62,988 nt of DNA from Candidatus Aegiribacteria sp. (GCA_023138735.1 JAGLOY010000049.1:1-62988), one strand, 5' to 3'; numbered from the stretch's first letter, positions 34,585 to 44,670 are shown. Numbers and translations are program-made. Notes: a model not told the origin generated them from the letters alone.

Positions 34585-35445
34585 ATGAAAATCACGCTTG
34601 TACTTGTATTGATTACAGGCGCATGCCTTGCGCTCGATCCGGATGCTGGACCTTTATCACAAAGAACCTGTGATCCCGTTGAACCGGAAACCGATGACTG
34701 GATTATAAGTATTACAAGTATGAATGATGTCAGTTTGGCCTGGGGCACCGAATTAAGGGGCTGCGACTTTTTTGAGGGAGAGCTGTTCGTGACTGATTAC
34801 ACCCTGGATTCCATCTTCGCTGTGAATCCGAATACAGGCGGTAAAACATTCGGTATGCCATGTCCACCTGAAATCCCGCAGGTGCTAGGTATCTGCTGTT
34901 ACTCGATTCCCGCAGAAAGCTTCATCTATATAAACGACTGGGACACTGACACTGAAATCTACGTATACAGCACTGTGTCAGGCTGGTCATATGCATTTAA
35001 CAATCCCGCTGCTGAACCAAGGGGAATGGATTTTGACCCGTCCCTCAATATCTGGGAGATCGATGCCGCCAGTCATGATCTGTACGTACTCGATATCGGC
35101 GGAGCAGTGTCCGAGAGCTGGACGCTTTCAGAGCTCCCATCAGGTTACGCCTGCGGCTGCAGTGTTTTTCCATTTGGATCGGATCTCGGTGTAATCATCG
35201 GAGGCTATGAATACCCCGACTTCTACTTCTACTCCTTCGATGGCAGTACGCTTGAATACCTGGGCGCGGCTCCAGTTCCACAGGCAGCCAGCAGCAGCTA
35301 CGGTATTTCATGGAGTGATCTTACCCAGAGTTTCTACTGGATATACAAAGATGCGGGTCTGAGTTTCCGCCTCTGCGAATTCACGGTAGAGTTCGAGGTA
35401 ACCCTTGATCAGACTACCTGGGGCGCTGTAAAAGCCGGATTCTAG
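34585..35445 (+). CDS. Secreted propeller-like protein with vicinal Cys pair
   Basis: Signal peptide MKITLVLVLITGACLA is followed by repeated strands of the type GCDFFEGELFVTDYTLDSIFAV, GICCYSIPAESFIYINDWDTD and GMDFDPSLNIWEIDA, i.e. about five or six blades. A Cys-Cys pair stands where the selenoprotein at 30272 has Cys-Sec, and the C-terminal residues TTWGAVKAGF recur at the end of the protein at 62156. No sorting domain is present. Function unknown; the vicinal Cys may form a redox disulfide. A terminator follows. The ribosome site is AAGGGG. Confidence 0.75.
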   Translation: MKITLVLVLITGACLALDPDAGPLSQRTCDPVEPETDDWIISITSMNDVSLAWGTELRGCDFFEGELFVTDYTLDSIFAVNPNTGGKTFGMPCPPEIPQVLGICCYSIPAESFIYINDWDTDTEIYVYSTVSGWSYAFNNPAAEPRGMDFDPSLNIWEIDAASHDLYVLDIGGAVSESWTLSELPSGYACGCSVFPFGSDLGVIIGGYEYPDFYFYSFDGSTLEYLGAAPVPQAASSSYGISWSDLTQSFYWIYKDAGLSFRLCEFTVEFEVTLDQTTWGAVKAGF

Positions 35446-35465
35446 ATCAAGTTGACTTCATTGGT

Positions 35466-35493
35466 GAGGGGACACTTTGAACAGTGTCCCCTC
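35466..35493 (+). terminator. Terminator after the Cys-Cys propeller gene
   Basis: GAGGGGACAC and GTGTCCCCTC pair perfectly (10 bp, 8-nt loop), followed by GTTCATG. The remaining gap to 35645 has no other recognisable element. Confidence 0.7.
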
Positions 35494-35644
35494 GTTCATG
35501 ATAATCCTCGAATGCGGACTTCGCAAATCCTGAAATAACAAGAACATCAGTTGGGGATATCTCAGAAATGTGTATGAATTTTTGACAACATTCGAAATGG
35601 ATATATACTTATATGTATCAATTTTAAGGAAAGGCGGCTTTGTA

Positions 35645-36796
35645 ATGAAGTGTTTACCTTATACGATATCGATTGCTGCAATCTTCTTTATTTCGCAATC
35701 ATCTGCGCTGGATGATACGGCAACACTGGGAGAATTGTCTTCAGATCTCTTTGAATCCTATGAGAGTCAACCGGGATTTCTTGTTCAGGATGCGGCATCA
35801 CTCTACATGGATGGTGATTATGAAAAAGCTGCCGAGTACTATATTCTTGCCCTTGGGGCGGACCTGGATGACAATCCTATAACCCTTTTCAACCTTGCAT
35901 GCTGCTACGGACTGCTTGATGAGCCCGAACTTGCCGGGAAAGCCCTGCTGGAATCTGCCCTTGCGGGGTTCGACAGACCCGAGCTGATAGAGACTGACAC
36001 TGATTTTTCATCTGTGCTGGATAATGATGTATTCAATGAATATGTGATTGAGGCCATGATTGTCATTGAAGAAGCCAGGGAGCGCAGGAGCATTGCAGTA
36101 CTCGGTGGAAGGCTGTATCTGGAATTTCCTTCAATGCAGACGGTAAGAATGCATGTGCCCGATAACTATGATCCGAATGAACAGTACGACCTCATCCTGG
36201 CTCTTCACGGCTACGGAGGAGACGTTGCAGAGTTCTCCTCAAGAAGGACAGCATTCGATGAGGGTAATTTCATCTTTGCCTCCCTGCAGGCACCCTATGC
36301 TTTCGAACAGAACGGAAGGACGGTATTCAGCTGGACAGTTCATGGTTCGGGTGAGTGGGATGGGGAGGATATGCCTCCAGAACAGCAGCAGGAGATGTTC
36401 AGCAGTTCGATTGAATTGTCATCGGACATGATCCTGGCATGCCTGGATATGATTAAGAGTCAGTACAGGATTGGCAGCATTTACCTGCTCGGATTCAGCC
36501 AGGGCGGCATCATGGCATATTGGACAGGTTTGCAGAATCCGTCGCTCTTTTCCGGTATTGCCACTTACAGCGGAGTTATCGATGAAGAACTCTTCACTCA
36601 GGGAATCATTGAATCCGCAACAGTCCTTCCAATATTCATCGGAAGAGGCACGCAGGAAGATGACAGGGCGATTAATGCGAAGGATCTTCTTACTGATGCC
36701 GGATACGATGTCACATTCTTCGAATACGATGGCGGACATTTTTTTCCAGATGAGGGTCTTCGGGCTGTTGAGGGTTGGATACGGGAGATTCAATGA
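35645..36796 (+). CDS. Exported TPR-alpha/beta hydrolase (phospholipase/carboxylesterase-like)
   Basis: A signal peptide (TISIAAIFFISQSSA) precedes a TPR-like region (GDYEKAAEYYILALGAD, NPITLFNLACCYGLL) to about residue 130 and an alpha/beta-hydrolase domain. The oxyanion segment LALHGYGG, the nucleophile S285 in LLGFSQGG, an acidic residue after FIGRGTQ and the His in YDGGHFF complete the triad of the phospholipase/carboxylesterase family. I use the ATG at 35645, since the upstream extension lacks signal character. It ends with ATGA over the next gene. Substrate: probably a short ester, exported side of the membrane. Confidence 0.8.
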   Translation: MKCLPYTISIAAIFFISQSSALDDTATLGELSSDLFESYESQPGFLVQDAASLYMDGDYEKAAEYYILALGADLDDNPITLFNLACCYGLLDEPELAGKALLESALAGFDRPELIETDTDFSSVLDNDVFNEYVIEAMIVIEEARERRSIAVLGGRLYLEFPSMQTVRMHVPDNYDPNEQYDLILALHGYGGDVAEFSSRRTAFDEGNFIFASLQAPYAFEQNGRTVFSWTVHGSGEWDGEDMPPEQQQEMFSSSIELSSDMILACLDMIKSQYRIGSIYLLGFSQGGIMAYWTGLQNPSLFSGIATYSGVIDEELFTQGIIESATVLPIFIGRGTQEDDRAINAKDLLTDAGYDVTFFEYDGGHFFPDEGLRAVEGWIREIQ

Positions 36797-37512
36797 GCGA
36801 TTTTATTGAAGCATGGCAACATAAATTATACGGCAGCCTCAGAGCATACTGCGGTAAGGATGTTGCGGAAAGGATAATGAAGGGATACGAAAACATCACC
36901 GGTGAAACCGATACTGAGGAAGCAATCATGTGGACTGCCGAAACTATCCGGAAAATAGAAGATGAATGTACTCCGGAAATGCTCCATGGTATTATGACAG
37001 CATGTTCCTGCCCTTACCCCAGAACCAGACTGCAGAAACTTAGAAAGATATACGTTGAGACCGGAGATATTGACATAGTGATTGAAGCACTTCAGCAGCA
37101 GCTGGTGGATTCACTGAGAAACGGGATGCTCTTCGAGGATATCATCGTCGACCGTATTGTAGAATTGCGATGGGGAGTTGCCGGGGTAAGGGATGGCAAC
37201 CGAATAACAATCACAAAGATACCCAAGAGCGGCAATCTCAGAGAGTACATGAACGAAAGCGATCCGCAGAAGAAAAGGGAACTCTACTGCCACTGCCCGA
37301 GGGTAAGACAGGCGGTGCAGCTGGGAATTGAACTGCCCTCCAGCCATTGCCTCTGCGGGGCGGGTTATTATCTGCAGATATGGGAGACAATTCTTGAGCG
37401 GAAAGTCAGGGTAGAGGTTCTGGAATCTGTCTGTGCAGGTGGTGATAGATGTTCGTTTGCCGTTTATCTTCCCGATAGCTGTGTCAGTCCAGCCCGAGCA
37501 GACCTCTCCTGA
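36793..37512 (+). CDS. V4R-like Cys-rich protein (DUF6144-type)
   Basis: The ATG overlaps the esterase stop by 4 nt. The protein is cytoplasmic, helical in its first half (DFIEAWQHKLYGSLRAYCGKDVAERIM), and its second half contains HCPRVRQAV, HCLCGAGYYLQIWETILE and LESVCAGGDRCSFAVYLP. The pattern CLCGAGYY-x-xxWE and GGDRC-x-F is that of the V4R/DUF6144 group, small-molecule-binding domains related to hydrocarbon- and bacteriochlorophyll-linked regulators. Cys residues at 72-74, 168-170, 188-190 and later could bind metal. The last 29 nt overlap the 3' end of the opposite-strand gene. Function unassigned. Confidence 0.65.
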   Translation: MSDFIEAWQHKLYGSLRAYCGKDVAERIMKGYENITGETDTEEAIMWTAETIRKIEDECTPEMLHGIMTACSCPYPRTRLQKLRKIYVETGDIDIVIEALQQQLVDSLRNGMLFEDIIVDRIVELRWGVAGVRDGNRITITKIPKSGNLREYMNESDPQKKRELYCHCPRVRQAVQLGIELPSSHCLCGAGYYLQIWETILERKVRVEVLESVCAGGDRCSFAVYLPDSCVSPARADLS

Positions 37513-38053
37513 GTCCTCCGTTAGGCGGGTCATCCCCCAGCCATATTGAGAAGAATACAGCTGCGAAATCACTTCCTTCAATAGTGCCCATGGGAGTACC
37601 TTTCAGCGAAACCTCGAGACCGGTGCCGGGAATGTAGGTGAACATCATCTGCTCACCATCCTTCATCTCAGACATCCATGAATTCAGAGATACGATCCTA
37701 CTCTCGTAGACGCTTACATTGTCTCCGCCGTTCTTCATGAATCCCTCCGCCCAGGCTCCTGCTATATCTCCGCCGCTGACATTCCGGACAAAATGCAGGA
37801 TGAGGCGTTTTGTCTGATCCGACTCACAGATGGCATACCCATCGCTTCCGGTGTGCTCCAGATAAAGCGCTGCAACGTAAACGTCCACATTAAAAATAGT
37901 AGCTTCCCGTTTTCCAAGGCCATTCAGAATCAGATCAACTCCGTTCACTGTTATCGCATCCGGAAACTCAATATCGTTCATTTCCATCGCAAATGACGAC
38001 ATGGCGGTCAACAGCATCAAAGATAGCAGAGTAATTATCATTCTAAGTTTCAT
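37484..38053 (-). CDS. Exported chalcone-isomerase-like protein
   Basis: A signal peptide (MIITLLSLMLLTAMSSFA) leads to a domain beginning FPDAITVNGVDLILNGLGKREATIFNVDVYVAALYLE. This is the start of the chalcone isomerase-like domain of bacterial exported proteins, which lack the plant active site and probably bind fatty-acid-like ligands. Typical GTPMGTIEGSDFAAVFFSIWLGD follows at the C-terminus. The 3' end overlaps the convergent V4R-like gene by 29 bp. It lies 34 nt downstream of the hybrid kinase at 38088 on the same strand, so both may be co-transcribed. Confidence 0.85.
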   Translation of the reverse strand: MKLRMIITLLSLMLLTAMSSFAMEMNDIEFPDAITVNGVDLILNGLGKREATIFNVDVYVAALYLEHTGSDGYAICESDQTKRLILHFVRNVSGGDIAGAWAEGFMKNGGDNVSVYESRIVSLNSWMSEMKDGEQMMFTYIPGTGLEVSLKGTPMGTIEGSDFAAVFFSIWLGDDPPNGGLRRGLLGLD

Positions 38054-38087
38054 GAATCCTCCTTGAATGAAGAGCTTTCAGAGATAA

Positions 38088-40007
38088 TTATTTAATTTCG
38101 GCAAACAGCTCATTGATGGCGCTTAGAAGCTGTGCCATTGAATATGGTTTGGATAGGAACCTGGACCTTTCGGGGCGTTTGCTTGTGTCTTCCTGGTTCT
38201 GTACTTCTTTGCTTCCGCTGCAGAAAATCAGCGGTATATCCGGTCGTATCTCGCGAATTCTGTCGGCTGCTTCGTAACCGCCGAGGACCGGCATTATCAC
38301 ATCAAGTATGACAAGATCAACACTGTCTGGTGAATCGTTTAGCAGAATGACAGCATCTTCTCCGTTCACTGCTGTGATAACTTCATGACCCGCATCTGAT
38401 AGAACATCACTGACCAGATTTCTTACACTCTCATCGTCCTCTGTGATAACAATGGTTCTGGACGTTTCCAGAGTAATTTCGTGTTCTGGAAGCAGTTCCT
38501 CGATTATAGCTTCCTTTTTAACAAGAGGGAGATAAATCTGGAATATTGAACCATTCTCCGGTTTGCTTTTAGCAGTGATTATCCCATCATGCTGCGATAC
38601 AATTCCATAAACAGTCGATAATCCCAGCCCTGTACCAGCCGTGATTCCCTTTGTGCTGAAAAAAGGCTCAAATATTCTGCTTAGTGTTCCTTTGTCCATG
38701 CCGCAGCCAGTATCCGATATGGATAACATTGCGTAATAGCCCTGATCATTTGAGGAATTGGCTTTACAGAATTCGCGGTCAAGAAAAGCCCGCTTGGTCT
38801 TTACCAGGATCTTACCACCATCAGGCATTGCATCTCTGGCATTCAGAAAAATGTTCAGAAGTATCTGTCCAATCATTTCCTGGTCACCGTTGATGTAGAT
38901 TGTTTCGCTGGATGCCAGGAATTCAAGCTCGATATCCTCACCTATGACCCTTTGCAGTAAAGATATGTGTTCGGTTATGATTTCGTTCAGATCCAGCACT
39001 CTGGTTACGACCTGCTGGTTGCGGCTGAACGTGAGAAGCTGGCTGACAAGAGAGTTTGCCCTCTCTCCTGCCTGTTCCACCTGCTGCAGCATTTCCTTAA
39101 CAGGGTTACCTTCTTCAAGTGATGTCTGAGCTAATTCCGTGTAACCGTTGATAACCTGTAGAATATTGTTGAAATCATGTGCGACGCCTCCAGCCAGCTG
39201 TCCTACGGCCTCCATCTTCTGAGCATTACGCAATTGCCCCTCAAGAGCATGTCTGTTGGAAAGATCCCTCAGAATAGCCAAATGAGCCTGCTCACCTTCA
39301 AACTGTATTGTCGAGACACTGATCTCTGCCGGAATGATATCGCCATCCTTCCTCAGGATCTCGATATCGTACAATGAGGGAGAGTTTTTCCCTGCTATTC
39401 TGTCATTCATATATTCCAGCATCACCGGTTTGAAATCAGTTGATATGAAATCCAGAATGTTCGATCCGTAGAACTCCTCTTCCAAATAGCCGGTTACCCT
39501 CTTGGCTGTGTCATTGACGAAGATGATTATTCCATCTTTGTAAACTATTATTGAATCATTGCTGTTCTCAATGACGGATCTGTACAGGTCCTTGTTCCTT
39601 TCAATTGCATCAGTGCTTTCAGCGGATTCATCGATCAAATGACCTGAAACCAGAATACACATGACTATTCCGTCTTCGTCCTTAACAACCCTGTTGCACA
39701 AGGAAACCCGTTTCTCTATTTCCCCGCTGCAGAGCACCAGATAGTCCTGATTGAAAACGGGTGTCTCGGGGTTGTTCAGACCGGATCGGAATTTATCGAA
39801 AGCATGTTCTCTGGATTCGTCGGAAATAAAATCCTCAAACCAGTTCTTGCTGGTTATTTCCTCGGTAGGACTGCCAAGAATTTCGCTGCCGCGGCTGTTT
39901 ACAAGGATAATTGTACCCGTGCGGCTGATGAACAGAGTAAGTTCATCTGAATCCAGCAGAACGTTGTCAATGGACATGTATGAAAGTACTGAACCGGAAT
40001 CATTCAT
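38088..40007 (-). CDS. PAS-PAS hybrid histidine kinase with C-terminal receiver
   Basis: Two PAS domains (~15-130 and ~145-255, with VENSNDSIIVYKDG and NDTAKRVTGY) precede a HisKA with phosphate-accepting His at 277 (GGVAHDFNN), a HATPase (NIFLNARDAMP, SDTGCGMD, GTGLGLSTVYG) and a receiver starting IVITEDDES with acceptor Asp in LVILDVIMP and Lys in FLSKPY. It has no membrane segment. The ATG at 40007 is preferred; a TTG two codons earlier opens the longer frame. It belongs to the same kinase type as the genes at 26116 and 45558. Confidence 0.9.
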   Translation of the reverse strand: MNDSGSVLSYMSIDNVLLDSDELTLFISRTGTIILVNSRGSEILGSPTEEITSKNWFEDFISDESREHAFDKFRSGLNNPETPVFNQDYLVLCSGEIEKRVSLCNRVVKDEDGIVMCILVSGHLIDESAESTDAIERNKDLYRSVIENSNDSIIVYKDGIIIFVNDTAKRVTGYLEEEFYGSNILDFISTDFKPVMLEYMNDRIAGKNSPSLYDIEILRKDGDIIPAEISVSTIQFEGEQAHLAILRDLSNRHALEGQLRNAQKMEAVGQLAGGVAHDFNNILQVINGYTELAQTSLEEGNPVKEMLQQVEQAGERANSLVSQLLTFSRNQQVVTRVLDLNEIITEHISLLQRVIGEDIELEFLASSETIYINGDQEMIGQILLNIFLNARDAMPDGGKILVKTKRAFLDREFCKANSSNDQGYYAMLSISDTGCGMDKGTLSRIFEPFFSTKGITAGTGLGLSTVYGIVSQHDGIITAKSKPENGSIFQIYLPLVKKEAIIEELLPEHEITLETSRTIVITEDDESVRNLVSDVLSDAGHEVITAVNGEDAVILLNDSPDSVDLVILDVIMPVLGGYEAADRIREIRPDIPLIFCSGSKEVQNQEDTSKRPERSRFLSKPYSMAQLLSAINELFAEIK

Positions 40008-40239
40008 AAGCAATATCCCATTTGGCTTAAATGTTTATGCCTGCATTATTATCTTACATTCAACTGCAAATAGCAATACATACACCATCATTACATGACC
40101 ATTCCGCTAAAAATACGGCGCAATCTGAATTAATATGTTATTGCCCAAGTACATTATAAGCAATATAATTACCTTGGAGCTATTTATCACATCTGATACC
40201 GATCTCACATCAATTGAACCTTATCTGGAAGGAAACAGT

Positions 40240-42642
40240 ATGAACAGAGTATTTTGCATTCTCTTTGCTGCCGCTGCGCTTGCAGCCGGGGGTGAATTTA
40301 CTGTAACTGTGCCCTTCGATCAGACGGCATTATCACTGTCAGTAGAAGGGATATACACAGCGGTTACCGCTGAGGGTCTTCCCTATATCAGCACCAATGG
40401 TGCCCCCTGTCTTCCGATAATGCCGGTTAGAGTTGCAATGCCCACAGGATGTATCGCCACTCGCATAGAAGTAGTTAGTGCTGATTACAGAGCCGTAAGA
40501 GGTGGTTACGATGTAATGCCGGCAAATGAACCGGTTCCGCTTTCAGTGGAAAAGGTTTACTGTCAGGCGTTACCTGATGAAGATATCTACAGCAGGAGCA
40601 GCTATTTTCCAGTGACCATGGCTGCATTGCACAGTTCGAGTGTTTACTGGGGAATACCGGTAGCTTATCTGAATGTTTTCCCAGTCAGGTGGAATCCTGC
40701 AAGCAGGACCCTCCAGGTGCTTTCCGAGATGACAATTCTTGTTCAATATGAGATGGATCCTTCTGTCAGGCTCATCACTCGGCGAACCCTTGCCAGCGAA
40801 GAGAAGGCAATGAGTATTCTTGATAGACTGGTAGTCAATCCTTCCGGCATCTCGCCCTCGGGAGCTTCTCTGGTTCTGGAGAAAGATCTTGTCTATGGGC
40901 AGTATGTAATAATCACTCACCCCGATTTTGAAACACAGGCACAGGAACTGGCAGATTGGAAGACCGCAAAAGGTGTGCCTGCATGCGTATATACTACTGA
41001 TTGGGTGGAATCACAGTACTCCTGCGCTGACCTTCAGCAGGAGATGCGTGCATTCCTGACAGACTGCCGTGATGAAGGTACCGATTATGTCCTTATTTTC
41101 GGTGACGATGATAAAGTAGAATGCAGAGACGCAGAGCTGGTGGGAAGCTCAGGCTATACGGAAATCGCACCTGCTGACCTGTATTTTGTCGACATCAACG
41201 ATACAGCACCTGGTGCGGATCAATGGGACCGCAATTTCAATGGTATTTATGGTGAGGTTCCATATCCATACCAGTATCCCCAGCCACCCGGTTACGACCT
41301 GGTCGATTACCATCCTGATCTCTGGGTGGGAAGAGCGAGCGTCAGTTCAGCCTCTGAAGCCGATATCTTTGTTGATAAGGTATTCATTTACGAGGGGATT
41401 CAGACGGTAGATTATTTTGAAACTGCACCGCGGGAACTAAGAGTGGGTTACACAACAGGTATCCTCTGGAGTTCACCCTACATTCCCGGAAGCGCAAGCG
41501 CCGAATCCATCTCTGTATTCATTCCCTCAACCGATTGGGAAATCGAACCATGCTTCGAATCTACAGGCAACAACAGCTACCAGATAACAATTGATATGAT
41601 CGATGCCGGGCCTCATCACGTGTACCATGCGAGCCACGGTTCGGAAACCTCGATGTGGACTTCAGCTTACAGCAATTACACAACTGCACATATAATGGCA
41701 CAGACCAACATACAAAATGGGAATCTACCCGCCATCTGGCAGTCTATCTCCTGCCTCATCGGGCACCTGGACGGAGTGGAGTGCTGCGGAGATGCCTGGC
41801 TTGCTTCACCCAACGGAGGCGGATTCGGATGCTTCAACAGTCGCTTCGGCTGGGGTAATTTCGCTGGCCCCTGCACTGGCCCCAGTGAAATGCTCTGCAT
41901 AAGGTTCTATCAGGATCACTGGCAGAACGACATTTACAACCTCGGCATAGCACACGGTACCAGTATGGATTACTACGTACCCCCCTGCAGCACTTACATG
42001 GACTGGTGTCTGAAGGAGTACAACCTATTCGGAGATCCTGAACTTCCCATGTGGACAGAGGTTGCCGCAGATATGTCTGTTGATCACCCCTCATCTATAA
42101 ACGGAACCTCCCTGGTCAGTGTCACCGTAACAGATGGGCGGGCCCCGCTGGAGAATGCAAGGGTCTGTATCCAGAAGGGAGACTGGCAGATTGGTGAAGT
42201 CTACGAGGTTGCCACAACCAATGCTTCAGGTCAGGCTGATATATATGTGCAACCCACCAGTACAGGAACGATGAATATCACTGTCTGGGGCAGGAATTAC
42301 TACACCTATCAGGGCACAATTGATGTATTGAGTGTCGGAATAGGAGAATCAGAATCGCCTCTGTTCCCGGACAGGTTCAGTGGAGTGTATCCAAACCCTG
42401 CCACCGGATCCACAGTTATAAGTTACAGTATAGGAAGCATATCGAATGTATCTATTGAAGTATTCGATCTAAGTGGCCGCAAAATTGTAACCCTCCTGAA
42501 CAGTGAGATTCAGAGTGGTGAACACAGTCTTGTCTGGAACCTTACCGATGGTAATGATCGAGCGGTTCCAGCAGGTGTTTATCATATCAGGCTATCCACA
42601 CCTGATTACACCGCTGCTGAATCGATGATGGTTCTGAGATAA
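40240..42642 (+). CDS. Gingipain-like C25 cysteine peptidase with T9SS-type sorting domain
   Basis: From the ATG at 40240 (AAGGAAAC upstream) the protein has 800 residues. A signal peptide (VFCILFAAAALAA) starts it, followed by a propeptide-like N-terminal domain (to ~215) and the catalytic domain (QYVIITHPDFETQAQEL). The catalytic residues are H466 in ASHGSE and C505 in SISCLIG. An Ig-like domain (~655-715) and a sorting domain (YPNPATGS, VFDLSGRKI, PAGVYHIRLS) complete it. It has the same architecture as the peptidase at 14440 but low apparent identity, so the two are paralogues with probably different specificities. A strong terminator follows. Confidence 0.9.
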   Translation: MNRVFCILFAAAALAAGGEFTVTVPFDQTALSLSVEGIYTAVTAEGLPYISTNGAPCLPIMPVRVAMPTGCIATRIEVVSADYRAVRGGYDVMPANEPVPLSVEKVYCQALPDEDIYSRSSYFPVTMAALHSSSVYWGIPVAYLNVFPVRWNPASRTLQVLSEMTILVQYEMDPSVRLITRRTLASEEKAMSILDRLVVNPSGISPSGASLVLEKDLVYGQYVIITHPDFETQAQELADWKTAKGVPACVYTTDWVESQYSCADLQQEMRAFLTDCRDEGTDYVLIFGDDDKVECRDAELVGSSGYTEIAPADLYFVDINDTAPGADQWDRNFNGIYGEVPYPYQYPQPPGYDLVDYHPDLWVGRASVSSASEADIFVDKVFIYEGIQTVDYFETAPRELRVGYTTGILWSSPYIPGSASAESISVFIPSTDWEIEPCFESTGNNSYQITIDMIDAGPHHVYHASHGSETSMWTSAYSNYTTAHIMAQTNIQNGNLPAIWQSISCLIGHLDGVECCGDAWLASPNGGGFGCFNSRFGWGNFAGPCTGPSEMLCIRFYQDHWQNDIYNLGIAHGTSMDYYVPPCSTYMDWCLKEYNLFGDPELPMWTEVAADMSVDHPSSINGTSLVSVTVTDGRAPLENARVCIQKGDWQIGEVYEVATTNASGQADIYVQPTSTGTMNITVWGRNYYTYQGTIDVLSVGIGESESPLFPDRFSGVYPNPATGSTVISYSIGSISNVSIEVFDLSGRKIVTLLNSEIQSGEHSLVWNLTDGNDRAVPAGVYHIRLSTPDYTAAESMMVLR

Positions 42643-42667
42643 GCTGATACAGCTTGAAGAATTTAAG

Positions 42668-42693
42668 GGGAGGCTGCATGCCTCCCTTTTTTT
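42668..42693 (+). terminator. Rho-independent terminator after the second C25 peptidase
   Basis: GGGAGGC (42668-42674) pairs with GCCTCCC (42680-42686), 5-nt loop, followed directly by seven T. The classic stem plus U run lies against the stop codon of the convergent gene. Confidence 0.9.
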
Positions 42694-43505
42694 CAATCAG
42701 CCAGAAGCTTTTCCCTGACCCACTGAAGCTGAGCTATTCCGAAACCGTAATCATCCGCAAGTTCGGGATACTCTTCGATTCCCTCTTCAAAGGCGCTTAT
42801 TGCTCTTTCGTATTGATCATCATCATCGCCGCACATTTCCATTGCCAGCCCGAGGTAACCGTGCGCGAGGATAAGTTCAAAACCAGCCTCTGGAGTCAGT
42901 CCGAGAGGTCGGCCCTGATCAATGGTGTATTGCTGTGCATGATTCAGAGATGAAACAAGATTGTATATTGCTTCCCTTGGTCTGTCGAGGGAAAGCTGAT
43001 GCATTCCCGCTGCCCAGAATGCAAGAAACAGCGAATACTCTCCTTTGTCCAGTTCGTATCGCCAGATTACACACTGCAGTGCTGCTGATAAGCCCCGCTC
43101 ATAATGTCTTTCATGTCTTGCAAGAGTGTCTCCGGGCCAGCATTCGGCAAGATCTGCGGAAAGGTTGTAGGACATCACGTTTGCCAGATCCAGCAGCGCT
43201 TCAGTGGCAAGAGAGTTCGGCGCATTGTTTGCCTGCCCCATTGCTTCCTGGATACCCGCTTCTGCGACCGATACAATGTCATCCAGGTTCTGCCCTTCCA
43301 ACACTCTGAAAACCATTACCTCACGGGCAAGCTGGTAAAGCTGAAGTCTCTGGGGGGGATCGAATTCATCGATATACTCTATCAGTGCATCCGGACCGCT
43401 ACTGGTAATTTTCGTGTAAAGTGAATCGGTAACATCTACGGGAATGATCACATCTCCGTAAACGGATGTAAATGCTAGAAATATCATTACTGTTAAGAAT
43501 CTCAT
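42693..43505 (-). CDS. Exported TPR-like helical protein
   Basis: Starting at the ATG 43505 the protein has a short signal peptide (FLTVMIFLAFTSVYG) and then helical hairpins: LATEALLDLANVMSYNLSADLAEC, EYSLFLAFWAAGMHQLSLDRPREAIYNLVSSL and ILAHGYLGLAMEMCGDDDDQYERAISAFEEGIEEYP. The last two follow the TPR pattern. I do not recognise a specific family. The upstream ATG at 43556 gives a less likely N-terminus. It converges on the C25 peptidase gene. Confidence 0.7.
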   Translation of the reverse strand: MRFLTVMIFLAFTSVYGDVIIPVDVTDSLYTKITSSGPDALIEYIDEFDPPQRLQLYQLAREVMVFRVLEGQNLDDIVSVAEAGIQEAMGQANNAPNSLATEALLDLANVMSYNLSADLAECWPGDTLARHERHYERGLSAALQCVIWRYELDKGEYSLFLAFWAAGMHQLSLDRPREAIYNLVSSLNHAQQYTIDQGRPLGLTPEAGFELILAHGYLGLAMEMCGDDDDQYERAISAFEEGIEEYPELADDYGFGIAQLQWVREKLLAD

Positions 43506-43589
43506 TTGTACCAACCTTCTTCCAGTCTGAATTATACATTTCTCATAAGGAAGCATGTATTGCCTGCCGAACGCTGACTGTTAACCTGT

Positions 43590-44471
43590 TTATAGACTGA
43601 CCAGGGCAACGCCTGCAACTGCAACAAGAGCCCCGGCGATTTCAAGGGTTCTGACTTTCTTGCCAAGCAGGAAGACTTCGGGCAGAATAATGAAAACAGG
43701 AACCATAGCCATAATTGTTGATGCTATACCTACTTCAATCAGCTTTACTGCAACAAGTGACAGGGATACTCCCAGAAATGGACCGAAAAAAGAACCAAGC
43801 GCAAGAAATTTCATCGCTTTTCTGTCGCGAACAGCCAGTTTTATTCTACCGGTGAGACCTGCGAGAGGTACTATCAGGATGAAAACGGCCAATGCAGCGA
43901 TGATTCTGATCTGGGTCGCCGCAAAAGCATTGTAATTCCCCATACCGTATTTACTAAGTACAAGCCCGAAGGCTTGAGCAGCAGTACCGCCAAGTGCCAG
44001 CAGGATTCCAATAACGGAATGCGCCAGCTTTATCCTTCTACTGCCTTTGATAAGGATGACCATGCATATTCCCGTCACCGTCACCGTAATACCAAGCCAG
44101 TGTTTCAGAGAGAGAGTTTCATTAAGTACCATCAGGCCTGTTACCGCGGTAATGGGCGGAACTAGTGCAAAGATCACCATTGAGATTCTACTTCCGATAA
44201 GAATGAATGCTCTGAAAAGGCAGAGGTCTCCGATGACGAAACCCACAATGCCGGAAATGCCAAGCCAGAGCCATTCGAAACCGCCAGCGTCAGTTGGAAA
44301 GATTCTTCCCCTTGTAATAAGGGAATATGCCGACAGGAAAACCAGTCCTGCGAACAGACGGAGTATATTGACAGGAAGAGAACCTACCCGTTTTGCCGAG
44401 GTCTCGAAAGACATGACTGTAACCGTCCAGCACATGGCGGTTGCAAGAGCTGCCAGCTCACCGGCTCCCAT
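43590..44471 (-). CDS. EamA/DMT-family transporter
   Basis: 293 residues with ten hydrophobic segments in two similar halves: ALATAMCWTVTVMSFETSAKR opens the first and IGILLALGGTAAQAFGLVLSKYG the second, as in EamA (drug/metabolite transporter) carriers. The start motif is GAGELAAL. Substrates of this family include amino acids and metabolites; nothing here narrows it. It is 84 nt from the next gene downstream (42693-43505) on the same strand. The 199-bp gap on its 5' side shows no clear element. Confidence 0.85.
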   Translation of the reverse strand: MGAGELAALATAMCWTVTVMSFETSAKRVGSLPVNILRLFAGLVFLSAYSLITRGRIFPTDAGGFEWLWLGISGIVGFVIGDLCLFRAFILIGSRISMVIFALVPPITAVTGLMVLNETLSLKHWLGITVTVTGICMVILIKGSRRIKLAHSVIGILLALGGTAAQAFGLVLSKYGMGNYNAFAATQIRIIAALAVFILIVPLAGLTGRIKLAVRDRKAMKFLALGSFFGPFLGVSLSLVAVKLIEVGIASTIMAMVPVFIILPEVFLLGKKVRTLEIAGALVAVAGVALVSL

Positions 44472-44670
44472 TTAGGACCGCTCCCTTCACTCAGAATGAA
44501 CTTGGAAACGTATTATAAACGATTTGACCTTGCTGTCTGTAAGGCACTGTAAATTCAAGTCTGACTTATCTGAAGAAAGGGGCTCCGCCGGCAGCAAGAG
44601 TTCTGAATGTATTGCATTGCTCAATATCGGAAACCTTTACAGATTGATTAGACTCTGAGGTTTATCTCCA

